Source: Chryseotalea sp. WA131a | GTDB taxonomy: Bacteria; Bacteroidota; Bacteroidia; Cytophagales; Cyclobacteriaceae | Direction of reading: 5' to 3' | Assembly (NCBI GenBank): GCA_025370075.1 | Contig: CP073016.1 | Span: 186,001-250,000 of the forward strand | DNA length: 64,000 nt | In this document: positions 17,371 through 26,659 of the stretch, in pieces | Numbering within the stretch: position 1 is the first letter of the stretch | Layout: each line of letters opens with the position of its first letter | Notes under the pieces: model-generated | What the model was told of the DNA's origin: nothing | The model's database searches: none | Seen by the model: only the letters and a program-made list of their open reading frames with translations | Program-made: the position numbers and the translations under genes

Positions 17371-17883
17371 ATGAAATTTATTCTTCGACTTAAACACTGG
17401 CAATTATTTTTGTTGACGATTGGAGTACCAATCTTGGCTGACATCTTAGGTGTTTCTGGACACGGACAAACTGGGTACGCTGACGTAATAGTAGGAATGA
17501 TAACTGTTTCGACAGTGTTTAGCTGGATTTGGACAATTCCAAATGGACTCTATAAGCTATTGCCCGTTGGACACAACTTCCGACTTTGGAGATTTAGAGT
17601 TGCATTTCTATTGGCGCTGACACTCTTAATTTTTATTTTCTGGTTAACAGAAAATGAAAATTTTTTGAGTGGTGACGACTTTTTAATCTTAGTATTCACC
17701 GGAGTTCCAATCTATTTGGGACTAATGGTTTATTCTGTGTTATTCGCAGCTAAGACACTTAAAACAATTGAATTGGGACGACTTGCAAAGATTAACGAAT
17801 ATGCCGTAGAGGCATTTCTAATATGGATGGTTCCACTTGGAGTTTGGTTCATTCAACCAAGACTCAACGAACTGGCAGATTAG
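17371..17883 (+). CDS. Integral membrane protein, 170 aa, four TM segments
   Basis: Four hydrophobic helices: near 10-28 (WQLFLLTIGVPILADIL), 40-60 (VIVGMITVSTVFSWIW), 80-95 (RVAFLLALTLLIFIFW) and 108-130 (LILVFTGVPIYLGLMVYSVLFAA), with a last one near 150 (AFLIWMVPLGVWFIQP). There is no catalytic motif and I do not recognise the family. Single gene in the cassette 17334-17913. ATG 37 nt from the cassette start, so expression probably depends on the promoter-like box in attC 17. Confidence 0.8.
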   Translation: MKFILRLKHWQLFLLTIGVPILADILGVSGHGQTGYADVIVGMITVSTVFSWIWTIPNGLYKLLPVGHNFRLWRFRVAFLLALTLLIFIFWLTENENFLSGDDFLILVFTGVPIYLGLMVYSVLFAAKTLKTIELGRLAKINEYAVEAFLIWMVPLGVWFIQPRLNELAD

Positions 17884-17910
17884 TAAACAGTCAGAGATGG
17901 TACTACCGCC

Positions 17911-18028
17911 AACAAAATGTTTGCGCAATGGTGGGGTGACGTGCAAGCTATAAGTGTTATCTTCGTTCAACGTTTGCCCACGCGGACAGTGGCGGCTTCG
18001 AAAGCCCACCACTGCGCAAACACAAACG
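17911..18028 (+). repeat. attC site 18, class D
   Basis: AACAAAATGTTTGCGCAATGGTGG pairs with CCACCACTGCGCAAACACAAACG. GTG then TATCTTCG is central. The cassette end GATGGTACTACCGCCAAC mirrors TTGGCGGTAATACC at 17334. Confidence 0.94.
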
Positions 18029-18397
18029 TTATGGCCAATTTGCGGGACGAGTGCTCCTCCAGAATTTTGGTGGCGACAAATTAATAGACGACTGACTTCT
18101 GTTCGCTGACAATTCAAAACACTACGCGGACTTTCCTTCAAACGACTGACGGAAAATTTAGAAAATCAAAGACACCTTTTTAAATTTCTTCCTGGGGACA
18201 TTTTTGCACGTTGACGAACCGTCTCGGAATCATTTGCAATCGGGCGACCTGTTTGCGCGCGACAACTCTTAACGACTCTTTCTGGCGGACGACCAAAACT
18301 CTTGCGCTGGACGACTTGCTCGCGAGACTTCTCGGTTGACATTTCTTCTTTTGCACGGTCGACATTAAAACCCTAAGCTCGGTTGCAAACTGGCCAT
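18029..18397 (+). other. Gene-less cassette family, copy 2
   Basis: Aligns end to end with 16258-16632 with many substitutions (for example GTGGCGACAAATTAATAGACG against GTGACGACAAATTAATAGACG) and small indels. A 61-codon frame on the minus strand is not kept in copy 1 or 3. GAC enrichment on this strand is retained. Confidence 0.7.
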
Positions 18398-18518
18398 AAC
18401 ACAGGCTTGCAGAAAAGCGGGCGGACTGTGCGTTAGGAAAGTTCAGTGCGTTTCATTTATTTTATCTCGTGGGAGAAGGCGCAGGTTTTTAATTGCCCGC
18501 CTTCTGCAAGCCTAAACG
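18398..18518 (+). repeat. attC site 19, class F
   Basis: AACACAGGCTTGCAGAAAAGC pairs with CCGCCTTCTGCAAGCCTAAACG. It closes gene-less copy 2 and opens the second copy of the triplicated cassette at 18519. Confidence 0.92.
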
Positions 18519-18567
18519 TTGGCTGCCATACTGTGGGACTCGACAAAACGACTAAACAATTTTGACA

Positions 18568-19089
18568 ATGGAAACTATAACTTGGAAAAATTCGGACCTG
18601 AAAGGAAACACTTTTGACTTCGAAATTGGTAATCAATTATTGGGGACACTGACTCTATTGAGCCCGTTGAGTTCTAACGCAAGCTTTGACAGTGAGAAGG
18701 AACAAATAAGATTTAGTAGAGTTGGTTTTTGGGACAACAAAGTTATCTTGAAAAGGAACAATGAGTTCGTAGGAGAAATTGGTAATAGACTCGTGGGACA
18801 GACATTCCTAAAACTTAAAAGTGGTAAGACTTACAAGCTTTCGTCAAACTTAATCGGACGCAACTTAAAATGGATTGACTCGCAAGGAGTTCCCGTTGTA
18901 GAGTATTCTTTTGCGACTTTAAAATCAATGAGAAAAGGTTTTATCGTGACGAGCAACGCAATTGACGCAGACGAAAAGGATATTCTTATCAGTAGCGGAC
19001 TAATCGCAGGTTGGTTTAACGCATATCGTTTGACTATTGGACTACTTTTTGTTGCTCTAATCTTGAACCTAATACCAAGACTAGTTTAA
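18568..19089 (+). CDS. Small membrane protein, triplicated cassette (copy 2)
   Basis: Encodes the same 174-residue protein as 15606-16127. The identity runs from the cassette start TTGGCTGCC at 18519 to the end of its attC at 19219, then stops sharply on both sides at the G^TT positions. This is the signature of site-specific cassette duplication and not of homologous recombination. The upstream neighbour is a gene-less cassette, whereas for copy 1 the gene-less cassette lies downstream. Two-domain beta-rich body plus C-terminal hydrophobic helix; function unknown. Confidence 0.8.
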   Translation: METITWKNSDLKGNTFDFEIGNQLLGTLTLLSPLSSNASFDSEKEQIRFSRVGFWDNKVILKRNNEFVGEIGNRLVGQTFLKLKSGKTYKLSSNLIGRNLKWIDSQGVPVVEYSFATLKSMRKGFIVTSNAIDADEKDILISSGLIAGWFNAYRLTIGLLFVALILNLIPRLV

Positions 19090-19100
19090 GTACGGCAGCC

Positions 19101-19219
19101 AACAATATATTTGCGCCAGGCGGGGTTGACGTGTAGTTCAAAGTTTTGTTATCTTTATTGCGCTTCGTGCTGGGGACAAGACGCAGTTCCAAATTCCCGC
19201 CCGCTCGCAAATATTCACG
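19101..19219 (+). repeat. attC site 20, class C
   Basis: Same sequence as the site at 16138-16257, closing copy 2 of the triplicated cassette. The following cassette begins TTGGCGGTCATTTTGGCC. Confidence 0.95.
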
Positions 19220-19318
19220 TTGGCGGTCATTTTGGCCTGGACAGTGAAGTGCTAACAAAAATGACCAAGGACAACAACGACTGACCGATGAACAAGAAAC
19301 CGATAAAGGATTAACGAC

Positions 19319-19651
19319 ATGGGACTACTCCTTGGACTGATAATTCCGACCTTGACAATTTTTACACCTTTGACAATTCTCATTCTGATTGGACGAAGGA
19401 AAAATAGAATCGACCGGACTGACTTTGGAGTTGCAATTCTCGGATGCTTTTTGGTCGGACTGATTGTTCCCATTGTCGCGACATTTCTTTCTGCTCGTGG
19501 ACTTGCTTACAATTTCGGACCAGACGACCCAAAATGTGTGACTGGAGCAGCCGTGTTTATCTTCTTCGGGTACCTAATAAACTTAATTGGTGTACCTATT
19601 GCTGGGATAGTTTTATTTCCACCAAAACGGTTGACAAAGAAATTGGGGTAA
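19319..19651 (+). CDS. Integral membrane protein, 110 aa, three TM segments
   Basis: Three hydrophobic helices: near 2-25 (LLLGLIIPTLTIFTPLTILI), 37-58 (VAILGCFLVGLIVPIVATF) and 78-103 (AAVFIFFGYLINLIGVPIAGIVLF). Short basic loops (GRRKNRIDR) and a basic C-terminus suggest a small inner-membrane protein of the superinfection-immunity or DUF3302-like size class. No certain family. Single gene of the cassette 19220-19671. The reading frame is GAC/GGAC rich like its non-coding leader (TGACGA, GGACAAC). Confidence 0.72.
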   Translation: MGLLLGLIIPTLTIFTPLTILILIGRRKNRIDRTDFGVAILGCFLVGLIVPIVATFLSARGLAYNFGPDDPKCVTGAAVFIFFGYLINLIGVPIAGIVLFPPKRLTKKLG

Positions 19652-19668
19652 GGCCAAAACGAACCGCC

Positions 19669-19789
19669 AACAAAAGCTTATTGCAAGCGGGCGGGACTGT
19701 GCGTCATTGAAGTTGTGTAGTTCTTTATTTATCTTTATCACGTTGGAAAGGGCGCTGGTTTTAATTGCCCGCCAGCAATAAGCTAAACG
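19669..19789 (+). repeat. attC site 21, class A
   Basis: AACAAAAGCTTATTGCAAGCGGGC pairs with GCCCGCCAGCAATAAGCTAAACG. TATCTTTA is present. The cassette end GGCCAAAACGAACCGCCAAC mirrors the start at 19220 with a one-base shift at the mismatch position. Confidence 0.94.
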
Positions 19790-19998
19790 TTATGCACAAT
19801 ACCGTGGACGTCCCTTGATATTGACAGTGTTACTATTCAACTATTCTTGCCGACAATGCATCATCTGAAGGTCACCTAAACCTTGGAGAATGAGATTGAC
19901 GTTTCTTGTATTACTTGCGACATTGCTTTTTAGCACTTGCCCTCTTTCACAGCGGACGGATAAAAAGGTAAAGAGAACTGAGCAGAGAAGTTTTTTAA

Positions 19999-21391
19999 CC
20001 CAGATTTTGCAGTAGAACTATTCAGTCAGACTTAGTGGCAGGTTTATATTTTGGACATTTGAGAATAATCCATCATACCATTGCCTTCTTTTGAGTGGGA
20101 CGGACATTTTCAGTACCCATTTTTGGGCTTCTTGCTCTACCCAACTTCCAACTGCAAAGCAGTTGAACCTTAATGTGGAAAGCTTGGGCTGTGGCTGTTT
20201 TTGATGGGTTATTTGCCGGAATAGGCTCATCAAATTATAGGCTACCATCACAAAGCGCATAGCTGTTTCAGTAGCACAAAAACTATCCATGCAAAAGCCT
20301 TCTGTACCGAAATCTTCTTTCAACTCCTTGATCCTGTTTTCGGCATCACCCCTGCGCTTATATTGTTCCCATATTTCTGTTGCCGGCAGGGCTTGGTTAG
20401 TGACAAAGGCATGGTACCTTTTGCGGTACACTTTTTCGTCCGCTATGCCCATGCTGCTGAATAATGTCTTGAGCTTCTTACCCGTTGCCCTGGCCCTGAT
20501 TTCTTCACTTTGTTTGATGACCACAATCCTACGGGCTTTGCCCCAGCCGCCTTGCTGGTAGTTTATTTCCGATACCCATAAGCCTTCGCCTATCGCATTC
20601 CATTGGGTGATACCATAAATGCTGGCTTGTAAATTGGCATACAGCTTACAGGCAATGACGTAGGGGATATTTCTCTGCTCAATGAAATCCAAGACTGTAC
20701 CGGTACAAAACCCACTATCGGCCCTGAACAACCCTACTGTTTTGTTTTTGAGGATGGCAAAGGTCTCTTCTAAAAAATGGATGCAGTTGCTGTTGCTCCC
20801 TGTATTGCCGCTGCGGTTCCAGCAATTGGCCACCATGCGTATGTCATTGACAAAAGCAAACAAGGGATGATGGCTGCCACGGCCAGGCTTCTTGGGGTTG
20901 TACCCTTTTTTGCTGCCTTCCTGTTCCCCGTAACGGGTGATCACACTGCTGTCCATATCCAACGTATAATTGTCGAATTGGATCTGCTCAAAAAACCACG
21001 TGTACAGTTCAATGAAAATTTGGTGGTTCATTGAGGGCGTAAACTTTTTAAAGAACCGCCCGAAGGTGGTCCCCGAAGCAACCCGCTTCCATCCAAATAT
21101 CTGGCGCAACACTTCATCAACCCGCACCACCGCTGTGTGACTAAAACGAAAGCAACCAATCCAGATGCCCACCCAAAAACTCTCTATTATACCCACGGCA
21201 TCTATCCGGTTGTTACTCTTGCTCTCAGGCAAACCAAGCTCGGCCAACTTCTTGCTGATCCCAGTTTGGTCAATCAATATTTTCATCTCTTTCATCCCGC
21301 CCCACGCTGTTACTAATTTATCGGTATAGTGGTGTTCCATATTCAAATATAAGACACCTTGTCACTATTTCATTCTACTGCAAAATCTGGG
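19999..21391 (-). mobile_element. IS1380-family insertion sequence, copy 1 (1393 bp)
   Basis: Terminal inverted repeats CCCAGATTTTGCAGTAGAA and TTCTACTGCAAAATCTGGG; 5-bp target duplication TTTAA (19994-19998 and 21392-21396). One transposase gene on the minus strand. The comparison with the empty cassette at 8451 gives the exact pre-insertion sequence. Confidence 0.95.
20018..21346 (-). CDS. IS1380-family transposase (copy 1)
   Basis: 442-residue DDE transposase of the DDE_Tnp_1/IS1380 group. Recognisable parts are the N-terminal RIDAVGIIESFWVGIWIG, GWKRVASGTTFGRFFKKF, the first catalytic Asp in YTLDMDSSVITRYG, the second in LFRADSGFC, and RGDAENRIKELKEDF carrying the catalytic Glu. It fills the whole element. 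It differs from copy 2 (44225-45553) by a few residues, so both transposed recently from related sources. Confidence 0.95.
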   Translation of the reverse strand: MNMEHHYTDKLVTAWGGMKEMKILIDQTGISKKLAELGLPESKSNNRIDAVGIIESFWVGIWIGCFRFSHTAVVRVDEVLRQIFGWKRVASGTTFGRFFKKFTPSMNHQIFIELYTWFFEQIQFDNYTLDMDSSVITRYGEQEGSKKGYNPKKPGRGSHHPLFAFVNDIRMVANCWNRSGNTGSNSNCIHFLEETFAILKNKTVGLFRADSGFCTGTVLDFIEQRNIPYVIACKLYANLQASIYGITQWNAIGEGLWVSEINYQQGGWGKARRIVVIKQSEEIRARATGKKLKTLFSSMGIADEKVYRKRYHAFVTNQALPATEIWEQYKRRGDAENRIKELKEDFGTEGFCMDSFCATETAMRFVMVAYNLMSLFRQITHQKQPQPKLSTLRFNCFAVGSWVEQEAQKWVLKMSVPLKRRQWYDGLFSNVQNINLPLSLTE

Positions 21392-21826
21392 TTTAATGCT
21401 GCAGAAAAAGAATAAGAACAAGAACGTATTTTATGAGAAAGGCGATGTTATTTCTTTTCAAGTAAAGGGACGGAGATTAAAAATTACTGGACAAATTATT
21501 GATTTCAAAGACAGTGTTATCGTATTTCAAGGCTACGAGGTTAAAGTTTCTGAAATCAAATGCCTTTACATTGACGAAAAGACAAAATGGTGGTTAAGAT
21601 ATAAAATTGCTCAACTATCATTTATAACTGGGACGGGTTATCTAGCGTTGGACATCATCAATACGGGAAAATTAAACCGGAACACAATGGCGATGAGCGG
21701 ATCTATAATTGGCGTTGGACTTCTTGCAAAATTGTTGATAAGCAATAAGATAAAGATCAGGGGACGGACTAAACTACGAGTATTGATTTTGTGACGAAGA
21801 ATAGTTTAGGGATTGGTACTGTGCAT

Positions 21827-21946
21827 AACAAAAGCTTATTGCAAGCGGGCGGGACAGTGCGTGATTGAAGTTTGTCGTTCTTTATTTATCTTTATCTCGT
21901 TGGACAGGGCGCAGGTTTTAATTGCCCGCCAGCAATAAGCTAAACG
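21827..21946 (+). repeat. attC site 22, class A
   Basis: Identical to attC 8 (9090-9209), as expected for a duplicated cassette. The flank GGTACTGTGCATAAC pairs with the start at 19790, on the far side of the IS. Confidence 0.94.
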
Positions 21947-21963
21947 TTGTGTGGCATATTAGT

Positions 21964-22836
21964 ATGAAGTTTACGGTTTCAATATTCTTGACTCTAATCC
22001 AATTCAGTTTACTTGGACAACCTAGTGAATTGGACAAGGACGTCATTAAAAAAAATAAAGTAAAGGACGTTCTAGTATACACACGCGTACCAAAGACTAA
22101 TCCGGACTATTTTGTAGAACCAAAGGGACTAATGCTAATTTCTGAAACGAATTTTGACAAGGAAGGAAGAGTATCACAAAGTAATTGCAAGAATTGTTAC
22201 ATAGTGACACATAGAGAAGAAGGTTGTTGCGCTGACGTGATCCAAAAATTCTTTTATAAGAACAACAGACTACTTAGAATTGACGAAATGGATTTTTACA
22301 AAAGCACATCACTATTTTTCTATGACTCAGTAAACAATAGAAGATTAGTCATAGGACTTGATAGAAATGATGAAAGGAATAAAACCAAAATCGAATACTT
22401 CGACAATCAAGGAAGAGAGATAACGACAATGGAGATTGACTTCGACAATATCTTGATAAAGGGAGACACGGTATATCAGGTTTTCATAAGAAGGATTCTA
22501 ACTAGTTACAAAGGGCAGACAAAGACGACAGAGGAATTCGGACGAGGATTCGGAAGTAACATTGAAAGGGTAAAATTTGACACATTCAATAAATCCAATG
22601 ACATTGATGAAATAGAGAAAATATTTCAATCTCTCGACCTAAGTTTTCTTGAGTCCCGTAGCAAATTGACGACTCACTATGACGACAAAGGTAGGGAATT
22701 AAAAATAGTTGACGAAAATGACGGGACTACACTTACGACATATACTCGCAATAAGAATGGACTTATTAAAAAAGAGGAGAAGGTAATGCCAAAGTTTACG
22801 TTTGAGTACGAGTACCATTATAGATTCTGGAACTAA
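21964..22836 (+). CDS. Exported protein with YD/RHS-like repeats, 290 aa
   Basis: Start at MKFTVSIFLTLIQFSLLG, a Sec signal peptide; an upstream extension reads the attC and is rejected. The body contains repeated short motifs of the RHS/YD type found in Bacteroidota surface and toxin proteins: TKIEYFDNQGREITTMEIDF, THYDDKGRELKIVDEND and TYTRNKNGLIKKEEK. A Cys cluster (NCKNCYIVTHREEGCC) near residues 70-85 could form disulfides. No toxin tip or catalytic domain is evident. Single gene of the cassette 21947-22849, 17 nt from its start. Confidence 0.75.
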   Translation: MKFTVSIFLTLIQFSLLGQPSELDKDVIKKNKVKDVLVYTRVPKTNPDYFVEPKGLMLISETNFDKEGRVSQSNCKNCYIVTHREEGCCADVIQKFFYKNNRLLRIDEMDFYKSTSLFFYDSVNNRRLVIGLDRNDERNKTKIEYFDNQGREITTMEIDFDNILIKGDTVYQVFIRRILTSYKGQTKTTEEFGRGFGSNIERVKFDTFNKSNDIDEIEKIFQSLDLSFLESRSKLTTHYDDKGRELKIVDENDGTTLTTYTRNKNGLIKKEEKVMPKFTFEYEYHYRFWN

Positions 22837-22846
22837 TACGCCACAC

Positions 22847-22966
22847 AACAAAATGTTTCTGCAATGGTGCCGTGACGGGTTGGTTTTAAGTTTTATCTTC
22901 GTTCAACGTTTGGTTTCGTGGGACAGGACGCAGCTTCGATAAGGCACCACTGCAGAAACACAAACG
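22847..22966 (+). repeat. attC site 23, class E variant
   Basis: AACAAAATGTTTCTGCAATGGTGCC pairs with GGCACCACTGCAGAAACACAAACG; compensatory changes relative to site 6 keep the stem. TATCTTCG is central. The cassette end ACTAATACGCCACACAAC mirrors TTGTGTGGCATATTAGT. Confidence 0.93.
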
Positions 22967-23052
22967 TTACCGCCAATGCCCTTGGGACGGTGATGTGCCA
23001 AACGAAAAGGTTTCGTTGACATGGAGTTTGATTTATCCACCAGTTGACTAAT

Positions 23053-24792
23053 ATGAAGATGTACCGAGAGATTGTTTGTTTATTCGTATTCAATGCTTTC
23101 GTAAGCATCTATGGAGTGGCACAAGATGATGGTCATATTACTCTTCAAGGTATTGTTCGGGACAACGAAACAAAAGAAGGACTTGCTGGTGCTTCTATTC
23201 GAATATCGGGTTCTTCAATTGGGACACATTCTGATTTATCGGGACGTTTTAGTCTGGGTATTTCCAAACCAAATCGTGATGACTCTTTGATAGTTACGTT
23301 TGTTGGCTATAAGAAGTATTCTGAAGCCCTTTCAAATTTGACAAGTTCAACAGGCTTGCAGATAATAAATATGACAAATCAACTAACTAGTCTAAAAGAG
23401 GTAGTGGTTCGAAGTGAGTTCTGGTTGAAACAGTATTCGCCAAAAGATTTAATGGAAGACTACACAAAGTTTTACACGATCATGGAGAAGGTTCACACCG
23501 GTCTTTTTAACTACCTGTCTGAACGTGAATGGCAAGCCTTAAAAGATAGCTCTCTGCAACTGATTAAATACCCGATGACTCATAGTGAATTTTACCAGTT
23601 GATTGCTTTGCATGTTGGGAAAGTTAGGAACATTCATACACGATATGGAGTTACCGATTGGTGGATTAAGCAAAAGCAAAACATTTTTCCCTTTAAAGTC
23701 AAGTATTTTGATGATAGGCTGTACATCTCCGAATCTTTATTGAAAGATCAGGCATTTCCAAAAGGTTGTGAAATACTTGAGATCAATGGAAAAACTCCAG
23801 GGGAAATCAAAACTATGATTTGGCCCTATATACCTGCGGACGGTTTTATTCAAACAAGCAAAATTGCCGATTTGAGTGACTATTTCTCTTGGTACTTTTC
23901 AATGTTTGTCGAAGAAGCGGATAGCTATAAAATCAAGATAAGAACATTGACCGGAGAAGAAGAAACAATAACTACGCAAGGACTTAGAGACTCATTTCGA
24001 CATTTAATATTTCAACAAGAATGGAATGAAAAAAAATCATCGCTTGAATTAAAAATAAATGGAACAAGTCATACAGCCTATTTTCGTATTGAAGATTCTC
24101 GAATCTTTAAAGATTCACTGCAGACCTATTTTCAGAGAATCGTTAGTCAAGGAATACAATATCTAATTATTGATCTGCGTGGACGAGGCGGTATTCGAGA
24201 AGGAGAACAAGTGGCAGAACTGTATTCATACCTAGTAGATAAGCCTTTTCGTGCTTATGAAAAGCTAGAGGTTAAATCAAATGATTACACTTTATTTGAC
24301 AAGGATTTTACGTATAAGCCTTACGCCAATTCTTTAAGGGAAATAAAAGAGCAGTTTTTTGATAAACTGATTGATTCAGATGATGGTTATTATCTATGGC
24401 AAGAGGAGTCGATGAAGAAATTGAGCCAGCCTGCGAGTCTCCATTTTACGGGAGCAGTCTATATTCTCACGGATGGCAGGAACTACTCTGCAAGCACATC
24501 CTTCACTTCTTTGGCATCTCAGCTCGACAACGTTTTTGTAATTGGAGAAGAAACAGGAGGTGAATATCGTTCTTATGTTAGTGGTGCGATGTTTGGCTTG
24601 GTTCTTCCTAATAGTAAGATCGGTATAAAGATCGCAACATGGAAATCGATACTTGACATAGAAGAAAAACCATCGAACAGGGGACGAGGAGTAATTCCAG
24701 ATTACCCAGTTCCATTTTCGATACACGATTTCATTAACGGGACAGATGTTGTAAAGGAGTTTGCTTATAAATTAATTTCGACTAACAGATAA
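23053..24792 (+). CDS. Exported S41-family peptidase with carboxypeptidase-regulatory-like domain
   Basis: 579 residues from MKMYREIVCLFVF, with a signal peptide ending near VAQ. Residues 30-120 form a CarboxypepD_reg-like beta-sandwich (ITLQGIVRDNETKEGLAGASIRI split around GTHSDLSGRFSLGI), typical of Bacteroidota outer-membrane partners. Residues 130-570 resemble S41/C-terminal-processing peptidases: a PDZ-like segment with GCEILEINGKTPGEI, LIIDLRGRGGIREGE, and the nucleophile region DGRNYSASTSF followed by VIGEETGG. Ser in YSAST is the likely catalytic residue; the Lys partner is not obvious. Single gene of a 1.9-kb cassette. Probably periplasmic or surface proteolysis. Confidence 0.86.
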   Translation: MKMYREIVCLFVFNAFVSIYGVAQDDGHITLQGIVRDNETKEGLAGASIRISGSSIGTHSDLSGRFSLGISKPNRDDSLIVTFVGYKKYSEALSNLTSSTGLQIINMTNQLTSLKEVVVRSEFWLKQYSPKDLMEDYTKFYTIMEKVHTGLFNYLSEREWQALKDSSLQLIKYPMTHSEFYQLIALHVGKVRNIHTRYGVTDWWIKQKQNIFPFKVKYFDDRLYISESLLKDQAFPKGCEILEINGKTPGEIKTMIWPYIPADGFIQTSKIADLSDYFSWYFSMFVEEADSYKIKIRTLTGEEETITTQGLRDSFRHLIFQQEWNEKKSSLELKINGTSHTAYFRIEDSRIFKDSLQTYFQRIVSQGIQYLIIDLRGRGGIREGEQVAELYSYLVDKPFRAYEKLEVKSNDYTLFDKDFTYKPYANSLREIKEQFFDKLIDSDDGYYLWQEESMKKLSQPASLHFTGAVYILTDGRNYSASTSFTSLASQLDNVFVIGEETGGEYRSYVSGAMFGLVLPNSKIGIKIATWKSILDIEEKPSNRGRGVIPDYPVPFSIHDFINGTDVVKEFAYKLISTNR

Positions 24793-24860
24793 ATAAATTG
24801 ACATCACCTTGTGACGAGTCTGAAATGACAATCACCTGAGTAGAGAAGGGCACAGGCGGT

Positions 24861-24979
24861 AACAAAATGTTTCTTCAATGGTGCGGTGAGGTGTAATCCA
24901 AAGTTTATATCTTCGTTCAACGTTTTGTGTCGGGGACAGGACGCGGCTTCGGAAGCGCACCACTGAAGAAACACAAACG
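24861..24979 (+). repeat. attC site 24, class E
   Basis: AACAAAATGTTTCTTCAATGG pairs with CCACTGAAGAAACACAAACG; TATCTTCG is central. The cassette end AAGGGCACAGGCGGTAAC mirrors TTACCGCCAATGCCCTT at 22967. Confidence 0.94.
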
Positions 24980-25350
24980 TTATGGCCAATTTGCGGGACG
25001 AGTGCGAACCCTGAATTTCGGTGACGACAAATTAGTAGACGGCTGACTTCTGCTCGCTGACAATTCAAAAACATTCCGCGGACTTTGCTTCAAACGACTG
25101 ACGGAAATTTTAAAAAATCAAAGACGCTTGTTTAAACTTTTTCCTTGGTGACACTTTTGCTCGTTGACGACTCGTCTCGGAAACATTTGCAATGGGATGA
25201 CCGATTCTCGCGCGACAACTCTTAACGATACTTTCTGGCGGACGACCAAAACTCTTGCGCTGGACGACTTGCTCGCGAGACTTTCTCGGTTGACATTTTT
25301 TCTTTTGCTCGGTCGACATTAAAACCTGAGCTCGGTTGCAAACTGGCCAT
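24980..25350 (+). other. Gene-less cassette family, copy 3
   Basis: Same length class and same ends as copies 1 and 2; intermediate in sequence between them. An 81-codon minus-strand frame here is broken in the other copies. Shared blocks include GACGACAAATTA near the start, TTCAAACGACTGACGG and GGCGGACGACCAAAACTCT. Confidence 0.7.
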
Positions 25351-25470
25351 AACACAGGCTTGCAGAAAAGCGGGCGGAGTGTGCGTTAGGAAAGTTCAGT
25401 GCGTTTCATTTATTTTATCACGTGGGAGAAGGCGTAGGTTTTAATTGCCCGCCTTCTGCAAGCCAAATCG
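25351..25470 (+). repeat. attC site 25, class F
   Basis: AACACAGGCTTGCAG pairs with CTTCTGCAAGCCAAATCG. The end reads CCAAATCG^TT, a small deviation from CTAAACG^TT. Confidence 0.91.
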
Positions 25471-25526
25471 TTAGCAGCAAATTTTGACGACACCTATACC
25501 ACAAAATGACACTCAAGAAAATTAAT

Positions 25527-26423
25527 ATGCGGACACCAAAAATAATTCTAGGCCTTGGACTTTTAATTTTAACTTTTAGTTGCAGCAGACAGGGGAGAGA
25601 AGAAGCGGAAAAAGGCACAGTTGCTGACAGTATTTCCAATACTTTTATTTCTTCATCAGCCGCAGTAGAAAATGGAAAAGACTCGACAAGACGGTTTATC
25701 CGAACGGCTGAACTTAAATTTAAGGTCAAAAGCGTTATCAAATCGACTTATGACATAGAGGACATCACGAATCGGCAAGGAGGTTTTGTAACCTATACCA
25801 ACTTGACCAGTGACATAAATAATGTGACAACTATAGCTGTGAGTGCCGACTCTACTCTTGAAACGACATATTACACAGTTACGAATTCAATCAAAATAAG
25901 GGTTCCAAACACAAAGCTCGACACGACCTTAAAGGAAATATCTAGAAACATTGATTACTTGGATTATCGTATAATAAAAGCAGAAGACGTTGCATTACAA
26001 ATTTTATCTAACAACTTGATTCAAAAGCGTTCTGCTAAAAATCAAGAGAGACTTGCGAACGCAATCGACAAAAAGGGAAAAAAGTTAAATGAGACAACTA
26101 ATGCCGAGGAATTACTACTAGACAAACAAGAACAATCGGACAACGCGAAAATCTCAAATCTTTCGTTGACAGATCAAATTAAATTTAGCACCATAAATAT
26201 TTCTATTTATCAACGACAGACTTTTAAGAGAGAACTTATTTTGAATGACAAAAACGTTGATGCCTACGACCCAAGTTTTGGGAGTAAAGTTCTTGAATCA
26301 TTAAAATTTGGTTGGGACATTCTTGAAACGTTTTTAGTTTTCTTAACAAGGTTATGGGGCTTGTTTCTGTTTGCTATTTTAGTTTACATCATTTACAAAA
26401 AGTATGGTCATAGGCTTAAGTAG
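25527..26423 (+). CDS. DUF4349-type lipoprotein
   Basis: 298 residues from MRTPKIILGLGLLILTFSC (SPII signal, lipobox Cys19); an earlier in-frame ATG at 25506 would add seven residues. The mature region shows the DUF4349 layout: RRFIRTAELKFKVKSV at the domain start, VTYTNLTSDINN, the strand SIKIRVPNTKLDTTLKEI, then YLDYRIIKAEDVALQ and a helical, probably coiled-coil segment (residues 180-225). It ends with a TM helix (FLVFLTRLWGLFLFAILVYII) and basic tail. It is likely an envelope protein of unknown task, and the only gene in its cassette. Confidence 0.87.
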   Translation: MRTPKIILGLGLLILTFSCSRQGREEAEKGTVADSISNTFISSSAAVENGKDSTRRFIRTAELKFKVKSVIKSTYDIEDITNRQGGFVTYTNLTSDINNVTTIAVSADSTLETTYYTVTNSIKIRVPNTKLDTTLKEISRNIDYLDYRIIKAEDVALQILSNNLIQKRSAKNQERLANAIDKKGKKLNETTNAEELLLDKQEQSDNAKISNLSLTDQIKFSTINISIYQRQTFKRELILNDKNVDAYDPSFGSKVLESLKFGWDILETFLVFLTRLWGLFLFAILVYIIYKKYGHRLK

Positions 26424-26463
26424 TCGACAACTCACAAAATTGACGAGAATAAAATCTGCTGCT

Positions 26464-26582
26464 AACAATATATTTGCGCCAGGCGGAGTTGACGTGTGAT
26501 TCAAAGTTTTGTTATCTTTATTCCGTTTGGTGCTGGGGACAGGACGTAGTTTCAAATTCCCGCCCGATCGCAAATATTTACG
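26464..26582 (+). repeat. attC site 26, class C
   Basis: AACAATATATTTGCGCCAGGCGG pairs with CCGCCCGATCGCAAATATTTACG in register. TATCTTTA is central. The cassette end AATAAAATCTGCTGCTAAC mirrors the start at 25470; the next cassette is the 5.7-kb R-M operon. Confidence 0.94.
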
Positions 26583-26659
26583 TTAGCACTCACCCTAAAA
26601 GACCGACACGTCCGACAATAAACTGACTGAAAAGGAAGACGAAAATGCCAACGCTTCAC

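Larger units (their letters stand above)
19890..21794 (+). pseudogene. Second copy of the 168-aa cassette protein, disrupted by IS1380
   Basis: The cassette from 19790 matches that at 8451 base for base until TTTTTTAA at 19998. There an IS1380-family element is inserted; the remainder resumes at 21392 and runs to the stop at 21794 and through attC 22. The insertion falls after codon 36, so only a short N-terminal fragment (signal peptide and linker) or an internally initiated piece (MLQKKNKN) could be made. The intact copy at 8551-9057 remains. Confidence 0.9.

Noticed and set aside
20289..21034. Plus-strand frames inside the IS1380 element (repeated at 44408-45241)
   Set aside because: They are antisense shadows of the conserved transposase, present in both IS copies for that reason.
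18180..25355. Minus-strand frames starting MSTVQKKKCQPR and MSTEQKKKCQPR in gene-less cassettes
   Set aside because: The similarity ends after a few residues because of indels and the frame is broken in copy 1; DNA-level conservation explains it.
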